This document shows, in pieces, positions 17,875 to 25,300 of a stretch of 27,241 bases of DNA (within the stretch, counting starts at the first letter, position 1; each line of letters begins with the position of its first letter). The DNA comes from Actinomycetes bacterium (GTDB taxonomy: Bacteria > Actinomycetota > Acidimicrobiia > Acidimicrobiales > RAAP-2). Below the pieces are notes generated by a model. The model made no database searches and had not been told where the DNA came from. It saw only the letters and a program-made list of their open reading frames with translations. The DNA is taken from positions 1 to 27,241 of the forward strand of contig JAJXTB010000020.1 of assembly GCA_021784205.1 (NCBI GenBank), in the 5' to 3' direction. Position numbers and translations under genes: made by a program.

Positions 17875-17894
17875 TAGGATTGGGCGAGGGAGGG
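17875..17894 (+). promoter_or_regulatory. Candidate -10 box and Shine-Dalgarno for the glycosidase-like gene
   Basis: TAGGAT (17875-17880) is followed by GAGGGAGGG (17886-17894) and ATG 17898. Transcription starting about 7 bases after the -10 box would give a short leader holding the ribosome-binding site. No clear -35. Confidence 0.45.
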
Positions 17895-17897
17895 TTG

Positions 17898-18830
17898 ATG
17901 CGCGCGAGACTCTGGGTGGCGGCGATCGCCGCACTCGCGCTGCTCCCAGTCACGCTGGGTGCCGCGGCACCGCTCAGTCAGCCACGGCCCGTTTGCCTTC
18001 GGGGTTTGACGCCGAGCTCGCCCGGACCGGGGGCGATCTGTTCGCACTGGCGGCGACTCGACCCGTGGTCGCGGGTGCCGACCGTCTACGCCACGACCTT
18101 TCGACCCGATCCCCACGGCGCGACGATCGTGTACGCGACCTGGCTGCGTAGTTCGGCCTCGATCCTGGCGCTCTATCCCGGTTACCTCGGCCCGGGCGCG
18201 ACCACGCTGGCCCGAGGCCCCGAAGAGGTGCCCCCGACGGCGCGGGGCCGGCTGCTCGCGACCTTCAACGCCGGCTTCTACGAGGCCGACAGCGCCGGGG
18301 GGTTCTACGTGAATCGCACGCTCTACTTCCCGATGCTGCGCGGGCTCGCCACGGTCGTGCGCTATCGCACGGGCGCCGTGGACGTCGTGAGCTGGGCCGG
18401 CGGGCCCCGCCCGGGGGCGAACGTGGTCATGGCCCGACAGAACCTGTCGCTACTCGTGGCGAACGGGCGCCCGACGGCGCTCGCCGCTGATAACGCGGCG
18501 TGGGGACTCACCTTGCACGGCGTGCCCGCCGTGTGGCGAACGGCGCTCGGGATCGACGCGGCCGGCAACCTGATCTACGCCGCGGCCCCGGCCCAGACGG
18601 CGGCGAGCCTCGCCCAGGTGATGGTGGACCTGCACTGCGTGCGCGCCATGGAGCTCGACATCAACCCCGAGTGGCCGATCTTCGTCGCCTACGGCCGTCC
18701 GGGCGCGGGCCAGGCGTCCCTCGTCGTGCCCAACCCGAACCAGATCCCGGGCCGTTTCCTCTACCCGAGCACCAAGGACTTCTTCGCGCTGTTCCAGTCC
18801 ACGACGCCCGGTGAAGCCCAGCCGTGGTAG
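17898..18830 (+). CDS. Secreted phosphodiester glycosidase-like (NAGPA/DUF2233 domain) protein
   Basis: 310 residues. A signal peptide spans about 1-24 (Arg-containing N-region, hydrophobic core, Ala-rich cleavage area). The mature part resembles the exopolysaccharide phosphodiester glycosidase domain (PF09992, from memory): TFNAGFY (122-128, family NGGFF), RTALGIDAAGNLIYAAA (214-230) and AMELDIN (250-256, family A-x-x-LDGGGS). The family includes the human enzyme that removes GlcNAc from mannose-6-phosphate and bacterial proteins that act on cell-surface phosphosugars. The exact catalytic residues cannot be assigned from this reading, and the usual LDGGGS reads ELDINPEW, a variation. ATG 17898 has a good Shine-Dalgarno. 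The following CapA-like gene overlaps by 7 bases, so the pair is translationally coupled. Confidence 0.75.
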   Translation: MRARLWVAAIAALALLPVTLGAAAPLSQPRPVCLRGLTPSSPGPGAICSHWRRLDPWSRVPTVYATTFRPDPHGATIVYATWLRSSASILALYPGYLGPGATTLARGPEEVPPTARGRLLATFNAGFYEADSAGGFYVNRTLYFPMLRGLATVVRYRTGAVDVVSWAGGPRPGANVVMARQNLSLLVANGRPTALAADNAAWGLTLHGVPAVWRTALGIDAAGNLIYAAAPAQTAASLAQVMVDLHCVRAMELDINPEWPIFVAYGRPGAGQASLVVPNPNQIPGRFLYPSTKDFFALFQSTTPGEAQPW

Positions 18831-19957
18831 GCCGCCACGCGACGAGGTCGGGACGTCGGGGCTGGGTCGTGGTGGCCAGCGTCGGGGCGGCCGCACTCGT
18901 GGTGACTGGCGTCACGATTGTCGCGACGCAGTCCTCACCGCCGCCCACGACGACGACAACGACCACGGTCACGACGGTGCCTCCCACGACCACGACCACG
19001 GCGCCCCCGACGGTCACCATCGACGCCGTTGGCGACACCGAGCTCGGCAATACGCCCACGCTGCCGTCCGATCCGTCGGCCTACCTCGCGCCGCTGCACC
19101 AGTACCTCGAGGCGCCGATCGTCTTTGGCAACCTCGAGGGCACGATGACCTCGGCCACGCGCTCCAAGTGCGTGGCGACGCCGAAGTTCTGCTACGCGTT
19201 CAAGGTGCCGACGAGCTACGCGCGCGACTACCGGGCCGCGGGATTCACCGTGCTCAACAGCGCGAACAACCACGCCTACGACTACGGCGCGGCCGGGGTC
19301 GCCTCGACGTCACGGGCGCTCGCTGGGGCCGGGATCGTGCAGGCGGGACTGCCCGGCCAGATCGGGGTGGTGCGCGACGGCCCCGTCCGGGTCGCCTTCG
19401 TAGACTTCGCGCCCTACTACAACACCAACAACATGCTCGACTTCGCCCAGGCGGCGACGCTGATCGCCGCCGCGCACCGCCAAGCCCAGGTCGTCGTGGT
19501 CTACATGCACGCCGGCGCCGAGGGCCCCGCGGCCGCGCACGTGACGCGACGGACCGAGACCTTCGTGGGCGAGAACCGGGGGAACCCCTACGCCTTCGCC
19601 CACGCCGCCATCGACGACGGCGCGGACTTGGTCATCGCGAGCGGCCCGCACGTGCTGCGCGGCCTGCAGTGGTACCGCGGCCACCTCATCGACTACAGCC
19701 TCGGGGACTTCGTGAACTACTACGACTTCGCGACCGTCGGGCCGCTCAAGTACTCGGCGGTGCTGCGCGTGACGCTACGCGCCAACGGGTCCTTCGTCGC
19801 GGGACACTTCACGTCCTTCGTGCTCAGTCCGGTCGGCCTGCCCCAGTTCGACCCGTCGGGCGCGGCGGCTACCTTCGTCAATCAGCTCTCGGCGAGCGAC
19901 TTCGGCTCGAGTGCGGCCGAAATCGGCCCGACCGGGGCCATCGCGCCGGTCCGTTAG
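18824..19957 (+). CDS. CapA family protein (PGA_cap metallophosphatase-like) on a Thr/Pro stalk
   Basis: 377 residues; GTG start overlapping the upstream gene by 7 bases. A membrane anchor (14-35) is followed by a Thr/Pro-rich stalk (39-63), then a calcineurin-like fold of the CapA/PGA_cap type: DAVGDTELG (67-75, metal site), GNLEG (102-106), NSANNHAYDYG (145-155), YMHAGAE and GPHVLRG in place of the usual HWGxE and GxHPHV, and LIDYSLGDFV near the C-terminus. CapA proteins act in poly-gamma-glutamate capsule synthesis or as envelope phosphoesterases. No capBC or pgsB gene is visible, so capsule synthesis is unlikely and an envelope phosphoesterase acting with the upstream glycosidase-like protein is my inference. 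Two Cys (116, 123) could form a disulfide outside the cell. The C-terminus overlaps the opposite-strand gene by 4 bases. Confidence 0.85.
   Translation: MVGRHATRSGRRGWVVVASVGAAALVVTGVTIVATQSSPPPTTTTTTTVTTVPPTTTTTAPPTVTIDAVGDTELGNTPTLPSDPSAYLAPLHQYLEAPIVFGNLEGTMTSATRSKCVATPKFCYAFKVPTSYARDYRAAGFTVLNSANNHAYDYGAAGVASTSRALAGAGIVQAGLPGQIGVVRDGPVRVAFVDFAPYYNTNNMLDFAQAATLIAAAHRQAQVVVVYMHAGAEGPAAAHVTRRTETFVGENRGNPYAFAHAAIDDGADLVIASGPHVLRGLQWYRGHLIDYSLGDFVNYYDFATVGPLKYSAVLRVTLRANGSFVAGHFTSFVLSPVGLPQFDPSGAAATFVNQLSASDFGSSAAEIGPTGAIAPVR
18938..19012 (+). repeat. ACG/ACC-rich low-complexity tract encoding the Thr/Pro stalk
   Basis: Irregular repetition of ACG and ACC codons within the CapA-like gene. It encodes runs of seven and five Thr between Pro-rich segments. 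Such tracts are prone to slippage and suggest a flexible, possibly glycosylated, wall-spanning linker. Confidence 0.75.
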
Positions 19958-20550
19958 CAGCCGCCCCCACCGGGCACGCCCGCGCCCAGGGCCGGCGCAT
20001 CCACGGTGCCGACGTTCGACGGTCGCGGATTGGGTCCGAGGTGCACGACGTACCACACGCCCCGCCAGGAGATGTACGAGAAGACCCCCACGGAGCGGAC
20101 GGTGCCACCCTCGTGGTAGAGCAGTCGCACGCCGGGCAGGTGCCAGTACCCGATGCGATTCTCGCAGGCGCCCGGCGGGATCCAGCTGATGTCGGCCGTG
20201 TCCACGCGTATCCCGATGAACGAGCCGGCGTCGATCGTGGCCGCGTGATAGGCGGCGAGGTCGAGCCGGTAGAAGGCCCACAGCCGGTCACGGAAGTCCG
20301 CGGCCGGGTCGTAGACCGCCTTCAGCTGGACGTAGGCGGCGAGGGGGAAGAACAGGGCGCCGGCCTGGGCTACGTCGTTCGTGCGAATCGCGTGCCAGAG
20401 CTCGGATACGCGGATCGTCAGCGACTTGCCCGTGTAGGGCCTCGTCGTTTGGGGCAGGAGTCGGTGATGGCCCGAGGCCCCGGCCGCGGTAGGCGCCGTC
20501 GACAGCGCGACGACGAGGGCGAAGGCGCCGAGGCGTCGCATCGGGCTCAC
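19954..20550 (-). CDS. Secreted protein of unknown function
   Basis: 198 residues, not recognised. The N-terminus has a signal peptide (about 1-26, with RR, a hydrophobic run and an Ala-rich end). The mature region has an N-terminal helix-like part (VSELWHAIRTNDVAQAGALF), aromatic-rich strands (IGYWHLPGVRLLYHEGG, SYISWRGVWYVVHLGP), and a Gly-rich tail ending in GGGGC. The pattern of a helix followed by a twisted sheet with many aromatics resembles secreted NTF2-like or DUF4440-like proteins, but this is only a shape impression. It has two Cys (in GACENR and at the C-terminus), perhaps a disulfide. The start overlaps the upstream YfhO-type gene's stop by 4 bases (ATGA), so it is co-translated with that membrane protein and may act with it. 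Confidence 0.75.
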   Translation of the reverse strand: MSPMRRLGAFALVVALSTAPTAAGASGHHRLLPQTTRPYTGKSLTIRVSELWHAIRTNDVAQAGALFFPLAAYVQLKAVYDPAADFRDRLWAFYRLDLAAYHAATIDAGSFIGIRVDTADISWIPPGACENRIGYWHLPGVRLLYHEGGTVRSVGVFSYISWRGVWYVVHLGPNPRPSNVGTVDAPALGAGVPGGGGC

Positions 20551-22787
20551 GGGCGGGCGTGTCGCCCGCGTCGACGTCTCGTCCAGGCTGGCACGAGGAA
20601 CAGCGCCAGCACCCCGATCGCGAAGCCGGCGAGCGCCGCCTCCTCGTGCGGTGGCAGGAACGAATAGGTGATGGTCGAGGTGCCGCTGGGCAGCGCCACC
20701 GTCTGGTACACCCCGTCGGTCGTCGTGATCGGCACCGAGTGGCCGTTGACCGAGGCGTGCCAGCCGGGCATCATGAGCTCACTGCGCACCAGGGTCCCGG
20801 CGCTCGAACAGGTCGCGGTCGCCAGGTCGACGGCGGTGCTCGAGACGCGACAGCCCGTGGTCGGCGAGGAGAAGAAGGGCGTGGTCGTCGGCAGCTCGTA
20901 GATGTGGGCGCGGAAGTCGGCGAAGACGAGCTTGATCCCGAGGTGCACGAGCGCCTTGCTCGGCGGTGCGACGCTGGGAAAGAGCAGGTAGCGCACGCCC
21001 GTGGCCTCGTAGGCGGCGAGGTGCGTGACAAGGGCGTGCTCCTGCTCCTTGACGCCGGCCATGCCCCCCGACACCATGAATTCGCGCGCGGTCGTGAGCG
21101 AGGGGTTGAGCTCGGTCGCGATCAGGTTGGCGAACGTCTGGGGGAAGGGCAGGTCGATCGCGCTCAGCGAGCTGAGGCTGTACTGCGAGCCCCAGTTGGG
21201 ATAGAGCACGGCGAAGTCGAGGAACCGCGACTCGCCCAGGTGCTGCTGGAGATAGGTGATGGGCGCCTGGTCGACGGTGACCACCTTGGCCGCCTCGGCG
21301 GTGGGCACGAAGAAGAACACGAGCGCTTCGCCAGCGAGCACGATCGCGAAGAGCGTCGGCGCAATGCGGTGCGAGGAGAAGAACCCGACGATCAGGATTA
21401 GCCCGATGGCGATGAAGGGCAGGGCGTCGAGTCCCATGAAGATGATGCGGGTCCGGTGCGCGAGCACGACACCGGCATTGTTCGGCGCGGCCGCCAGGGC
21501 CGACCAGATCGTGAGCGCGAGTCCGACGCCCGTGGTGACAAAGAAGAGCCGACGTGCGGCCCCACTGGTGGCGAGGTCGGTGATGGCGAGTCCCGCGAGC
21601 ACGACCACGACCATCTCCAGGCTCGGCATCATGTAGCGCGACACCGCGATCTGCTTGACGTAGGGGATGAGGTTCCAGAGGGGGCGCACGTGGGCGACGT
21701 TGAACATCGCCAGTCCACCGAGGAGCATCCAGGACCCCAGCGCGATGCGAAGCGGCCGGAGTCGACGCCCGAAGAGTCCGAGGATCGCCAGGGTAGACGA
21801 GCCCGCGAGCAGGTAGCCCCCGATGCTGCCCCACGCGTTGACCACGTTGTGGTTGCTGAAGATCGTGCCGTAGACGTAGGGATCGAGGAACATCGGCAGC
21901 GCCTGGTTCGGCAGGACCGCCGTGCCGTCGACGGCGCCGACGTGACTGCCGATGTTGGCGACGTGCAGGAAATCGACGAAGGCGACCACGATGGGCAGCG
22001 AGAGCAAGATACCCACGCCCCCGCCGAGCGCCAGGCGCCGCACGGCGAGCAGCCGGCGCTCACGTTGCACCGAGGCGAGACGCACGGCCGCCCAGACGAG
22101 CGCGAGCAGTCCGTCGAGGAAGGCGGTCTCGGGGAAGCCGGCGTAGAGCGACAGCGCCAGGGCGATGGCCACGACGTACCACCCACCACGAGCCCGATCG
22201 GCCACGCCGTCGTAGATCATCTCGATCCCGAGCAGGAGCATCGGCAGGAACGGCACCGGGTTGAGCGTCGCGTTCCCGAGCCAGGCGAAGGTGCCGTTCA
22301 GCGCGAAGACCACGCCGATGCCAGTGGCGACGCTCGGGGCCATGCCGAGGCGACGGCCGAGGAAGTAGGTCGAGATCCCGGCGATGATCTCGAGGCCCAC
22401 GTGGAAGAGGTAGAGCCCGTTGGGCAGGGCGAACACGAGGGTGAGGGGGAACAGCGACGCCGCCTGCATCTCGCCGGCGAGCGGCTGGCCGAGGCCCTCG
22501 AAGTAGTTCCACCACGGCACGTGGCCGTGCAGGATGTCCATGGCCGAGAGATGGCCGAGCGGCTGGGTGATGTAGCCGACGTTGGGGTCGATCATCGGGC
22601 GACCACAGGTGATGCGACAGAGCGAGTGCGCGATGCCACTCGTCCAGGCGATGGGGTTGTTGTTGGCCAGGCCCGTCGTGTACATCGCGTTGCCCGCGAG
22701 CACGGCGACGACGATGATGACCAGCGGCCACGTCCACGAGGGCAGTCGTCGATTGGCGGCCACTACTCGGCTACGCAGCGAATTCAC
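20547..22787 (-). CDS. YfhO family polytopic membrane protein
   Basis: 746 residues with about a dozen hydrophobic segments, beginning at 17-37. An extracytoplasmic loop with GHVPWWNYFEGLGQPLAGE follows the first helices, as in YfhO proteins (PF09586, from memory). The C-terminal extracytoplasmic domain ends in LMMPGWHASVNGHSVPITTTDG, the hallmark YPGWxxxVDG segment, then a final helix and a basic tail. YfhO-type proteins are GT-C-like and are linked to glycosylation of teichoic acids or other surface polymers in Firmicutes; the substrate here is unknown. GTG 22787 is supported by TAGCCT 6 bases upstream (leaderless). The downstream secreted gene overlaps by 4 bases, and the GT2 gene lies 60 bases upstream on the same strand. 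Confidence 0.85.
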   Translation of the reverse strand: MNSLRSRVVAANRRLPSWTWPLVIIVVAVLAGNAMYTTGLANNNPIAWTSGIAHSLCRITCGRPMIDPNVGYITQPLGHLSAMDILHGHVPWWNYFEGLGQPLAGEMQAASLFPLTLVFALPNGLYLFHVGLEIIAGISTYFLGRRLGMAPSVATGIGVVFALNGTFAWLGNATLNPVPFLPMLLLGIEMIYDGVADRARGGWYVVAIALALSLYAGFPETAFLDGLLALVWAAVRLASVQRERRLLAVRRLALGGGVGILLSLPIVVAFVDFLHVANIGSHVGAVDGTAVLPNQALPMFLDPYVYGTIFSNHNVVNAWGSIGGYLLAGSSTLAILGLFGRRLRPLRIALGSWMLLGGLAMFNVAHVRPLWNLIPYVKQIAVSRYMMPSLEMVVVVLAGLAITDLATSGAARRLFFVTTGVGLALTIWSALAAAPNNAGVVLAHRTRIIFMGLDALPFIAIGLILIVGFFSSHRIAPTLFAIVLAGEALVFFFVPTAEAAKVVTVDQAPITYLQQHLGESRFLDFAVLYPNWGSQYSLSSLSAIDLPFPQTFANLIATELNPSLTTAREFMVSGGMAGVKEQEHALVTHLAAYEATGVRYLLFPSVAPPSKALVHLGIKLVFADFRAHIYELPTTTPFFSSPTTGCRVSSTAVDLATATCSSAGTLVRSELMMPGWHASVNGHSVPITTTDGVYQTVALPSGTSTITYSFLPPHEEAALAGFAIGVLALFLVPAWTRRRRGRHARP

Positions 22788-22793
22788 CAGGCC

Positions 22794-22799
22794 AGGCTA
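22794..22799 (-). promoter_or_regulatory. Candidate leaderless -10 box for the YfhO-type gene
   Basis: Minus-strand TAGCCT ends 6 bases before GTG 22787. The 6-base gap leaves no room for a Shine-Dalgarno site. The same hexamer lies upstream of the GT2/membrane gene at 854. Confidence 0.5.
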
Positions 22800-22847
22800 C
22801 AAGAGGTGCCGTGGCTCGGCCGGCGGCCCAAGCGTCGATTGGCCCAA

Positions 22848-24560
22848 TCAGCGGAAGCGGTAGTACATCGTCTCGCCGAGCAGCAGGAGCGACTCGGGGA
22901 AGTACGGATCCGCGAAGGTGCCAAAGATGTCCCAGCGGCGGATGAACCGGTTTCGGTCGTCGAGCGGGTCGAGGGTGCCGCGCGAGGAGCTGACGTGGTG
23001 ATACAGCTGCACGTCGGGGGTGTAGACGACGTAGCGGCCCGCCACGTGGCTGCGCAGGCAGATGTCGACGTCGTTCATCACGACCTTTAGCTGCTCGTCC
23101 ATGCCACCGAGCTCGTTCCACCAAGCGCGCTCGACCATCTGGACGGCTCCGGTGACGGCGGCGACGTCGCGCGTGGCGTTGACGAAGCTGTCGGCGTGCC
23201 AGTAGTTCGAGTCGGTTCGCAGGTGCTGGGGGTACGGCGAGATCACGATGCTCTCGTGCTCGCGTCGGCCATCCTGGTCGAGGAGGCACGCCCCGACGAA
23301 GCCCACGTCGGGCAGTGCCGCCAGCGAGACCAGCCGCTCGAGCCAGTCCGGCGTGACCACGATCGTGTCGTTGTTGAGCGTGACCACGAAGTCGGCGCTC
23401 GAGTGGGCGACCCCACGGTTGACGATGTGGGCGTAGTTGAAGGGCCCCGGGCACGGCACGACCTGGTAGGGGCAGTCGCGAAAGTAGGCGAGGGTCTCGG
23501 GATCGACCGAGTCGTTGTCCAAGATGATGATGTTGTAGTTCGGGTAGGTCGACTTCTCGGTGATCGCGGTGATGCACTGGCGCATCAGGTCCACCCGGTC
23601 GCGCGTCGGAATCACGATGTCGATCGACGGCGCGGGCGACGGGACGGCCACGCGCCACGTGACGAGTCCGGCGAACGCCCCCGGCTCGACGGAGCCGATC
23701 CACCCGCGCCGATCGAGCGCGGCCTTCACGACGCGCATCGTGTCGGCGTCGAGGTGCGACCGGTCAAAGGACGACGTGCGCCGACCGCCCAAGAGGAGCT
23801 CGGCGACGTGGTGGAACGTCGCGTCGATCTCGCTGAGACGCAAGAAGAGGTCGTGCTCGTAGGCCCACCCGGCCTCCTTGGAGAAGCCGCCGACTCGCTG
23901 GATCGTCGCGATGCGGATCAGCGCCGGTCGGCCCACCACGTTATAGCTGAGGAGGGTGTGCGGACCCACGGCGGGACTCTTCAGGGTCGGCGCGTGCGGC
24001 GTCGGGCCGTACTCGTCGGCGAACACGACGTCGTCGTCGTCGCGGGCGTGGGTGCGAAGGACCTCGCGGGCCAACGTCGCGTCTCCGGCCGGATCCGCCG
24101 AGTCGGCGATTAGCAGCCACGTCGTCGTTGCCCGGGACACCACGTCGTTCAACGTCGTGATGAATTCGTCGGGACTCGAGGCGCTCTCGTCGACGCGGAC
24201 GATGGTGACGTCGGTGGCCGCGATGCCCTCATCAGACCGGTAGGGCTGGTCCAGGAGGTGGGGTCGGTAGTTGATAGGGAAGAACACCTCGTCGGGTGCC
24301 TCGACGACGAGCTTGGTCGTCGGCTCGGGCTTGGTGGTGCCGCGCACCGCGCGGATGACCTTCAACAAGGGCCGGCCGAAGAAGCGCGCGACGTGGTAGC
24401 GCCGTGTGTCCTCGCCGAGCATCCGACCGATGGTGCGACGAAGTCGATTGCCCGAGACCATGTGGATGTTCCCGTGGAATTGGGCCCACCGGCGACGCAG
24501 TTCGTCGTCGGTGATCACCGGTTTCGCCTCGTCTACGTCAAACTGACGGATCTCGAACAT
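22848..24560 (-). CDS. GT2 family glycosyltransferase with tandem (degenerate plus intact) domains
   Basis: 570 residues, apparently soluble or membrane-associated. Residues 312-540 are an intact GT2 domain: SIDIVIPTRDRVDL (312-325), ILDNDSVD (346-353), NRGVAHSSADFVVTLNNDT (381-399, with the metal-binding NND), and MNDVDICLRSHVAGRY as the acceptor region. Residues 80-260 look like a second, degenerate GT2 domain that keeps the FADEY and SYNVVGRPALIR patterns (family YSDED and SxNYxGH) and EHDLFLRLSE. Such tandem proteins are known among rhamnan and surface-polysaccharide glycosyltransferases. The 24560 ATG has GAGG about 8 bases upstream. It probably supplies a sugar for the glycan handled by the YfhO-type protein downstream. 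No sugar specificity can be read. Confidence 0.85.
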   Translation of the reverse strand: MFEIRQFDVDEAKPVITDDELRRRWAQFHGNIHMVSGNRLRRTIGRMLGEDTRRYHVARFFGRPLLKVIRAVRGTTKPEPTTKLVVEAPDEVFFPINYRPHLLDQPYRSDEGIAATDVTIVRVDESASSPDEFITTLNDVVSRATTTWLLIADSADPAGDATLAREVLRTHARDDDDVVFADEYGPTPHAPTLKSPAVGPHTLLSYNVVGRPALIRIATIQRVGGFSKEAGWAYEHDLFLRLSEIDATFHHVAELLLGGRRTSSFDRSHLDADTMRVVKAALDRRGWIGSVEPGAFAGLVTWRVAVPSPAPSIDIVIPTRDRVDLMRQCITAITEKSTYPNYNIIILDNDSVDPETLAYFRDCPYQVVPCPGPFNYAHIVNRGVAHSSADFVVTLNNDTIVVTPDWLERLVSLAALPDVGFVGACLLDQDGRREHESIVISPYPQHLRTDSNYWHADSFVNATRDVAAVTGAVQMVERAWWNELGGMDEQLKVVMNDVDICLRSHVAGRYVVYTPDVQLYHHVSSSRGTLDPLDDRNRFIRRWDIFGTFADPYFPESLLLLGETMYYRFR

Positions 24561-24572
24561 CAGCCATCCTCA

Positions 24573-24578
24573 AAAGTA
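24573..24578 (-). promoter_or_regulatory. Candidate -10 box for the tandem GT2 gene
   Basis: Minus-strand TACTTT lies 12 bases before ATG 24560, overlapping the start of GAGGA. A transcript would have a leader of only a few bases. Weak support. Confidence 0.35.
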
Positions 24579-24662
24579 CCCGCCTCGCGCGTGAAAATCA
24601 TCGTCCACGCTACCGGAGTCGGCCTGGACCAACCGAAGGACCCGAGCCGGTGGCCCGTGGGG

Positions 24663-25142
24663 TCAGGTGAGGGGCTTGCGCATCTGTAGCGAGGTCACCT
24701 CATACCCGCTGCTCTCGTAGAGACGGCGCGCGATGCGGTTGTCGCCAAAGACGTTGAGCGCGAGTGAGGCGGCGCCGAGCCGCTGGGCCTCTACCTCGGC
24801 CGCGTCGAGCAGCCGGTGGCCGACGCCGCGCCCGCGCCAGTCCGACTCCACCTCGATCGCGTAGAGCCAGGCCGCCCCGGCTCGAGGATCCGACGGTTCG
24901 GTCGCGAGCCAGAGGTAGCCCACGACCTGATTGGCCGCCGTGCGCGCCACATACCAGTGCATTCCCGGCGTGGCGAAGCCTCGTGGCAGGAGTCGCCGCT
25001 GTTCGAGCTGTGCGAGTTCGTCGGCGTCGGCCGAGCCCCAGTTGCCGGCTCGTATCTGCTCGGCCACGTAGGCGTGCATGAGTGACGGCAGACGATCGTC
25101 GAACTCCGCCACGGTCATGGGGTCGAGCCGCACTTCGTCCAC
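24663..25142 (-). CDS. GNAT family N-acetyltransferase
   Basis: 159-residue acetyl-CoA-dependent acetyltransferase. Central motifs are HWYVARTAANQVVGYLWLA (strands), LYAIEVESDWRGRGVGHRLL with the RGRGVG acetyl-CoA pyrophosphate loop, ALNVFGDNRIARRLYESSGYE (motif B with the family's N-x-x-A-x-x-L-Y-x-x-x-G-F/Y) near the C-terminus. The acetylated substrate is unknown. The GTG start at 25142 is chosen over an upstream ATG (25244) because TACAGT lies 6 bases before the GTG and the longer N-terminus has no homology to the fold. It lies downstream of no other gene on this strand and is divergent from the phosphate-type transporter. Confidence 0.9.
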   Translation of the reverse strand: MDEVRLDPMTVAEFDDRLPSLMHAYVAEQIRAGNWGSADADELAQLEQRRLLPRGFATPGMHWYVARTAANQVVGYLWLATEPSDPRAGAAWLYAIEVESDWRGRGVGHRLLDAAEVEAQRLGAASLALNVFGDNRIARRLYESSGYEVTSLQMRKPLT

Positions 25143-25148
25143 GCGGCA

Positions 25149-25154
25149 ACTGTA
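25149..25154 (-). promoter_or_regulatory. Candidate leaderless -10 box for the GNAT gene
   Basis: Minus-strand TACAGT ends 6 bases before GTG 25142. This is close to the TATAAT consensus (5 of 6 if TACAGT is compared with TANNNT) and decides the start. Confidence 0.5.
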
Positions 25155-25194
25155 ACCGTCGCTCCGAGGCGGCTTTAGAACCCGCGCGCATCCA

Positions 25195-25223
25195 GTTAAC
25201 CAAAAGTTCACCAGTTGATTGAC
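25195..25223 (+). promoter_or_regulatory. Three-unit 11-bp direct repeat resembling a PHO box
   Basis: GTTAACC (25195-25201), GTTCACC (25206-25212) and GATTGAC (25217-25223) start exactly 11 bases apart. Actinobacterial PhoP/RegX3-type response regulators bind 11-base direct repeats of GTTCACC, and the gene downstream is a phosphate-type transporter. TTGACT (25219-25224) inside the third unit could serve as a -35 element, but no good -10 is found 17 bases later. The repeat lies 78 bases before the transporter start and 52 bases upstream of the divergent GNAT gene's start. Confidence 0.5.
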
Positions 25224-25288
25224 TGCTCGTAACAACCGGGACATTCACTCGTCACGTCACGGGACAACACTCGATTTTGGGGCCATGT

Positions 25289-25296
25289 GGGAAGGA
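25289..25296 (+). promoter_or_regulatory. Shine-Dalgarno sequence for the phosphate-type transporter
   Basis: GGGAAGGA, 4 bases before GTG 25301. It supports this start over the TTG at 25277. Confidence 0.5.
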
Positions 25297-25300
25297 TGCC

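Noticed and set aside
15968..18151. 727-codon plus-strand open frame over the luciferase-like and PPK2 genes
   Set aside because: Antisense to two genes with full catalytic motifs; no family features in its own translation.
18938..19012. CRISPR-like or tandem DNA repeat
   Set aside because: Irregular ACG/ACC codon repetition with no spacers; it encodes a Thr/Pro linker in frame.
18811..20667. Plus-strand open frame overlapping the CapA-like gene and the secreted orphan
   Set aside because: Out of frame with the CapA-like gene and antisense to the orphan gene; Arg/Gly rich composition typical of shadow frames.
21456..23090. 544-codon plus-strand open frame opposite the YfhO-type gene
   Set aside because: Opposite a protein with clear membrane topology; His/Glu/Arg-rich and lacking motifs.
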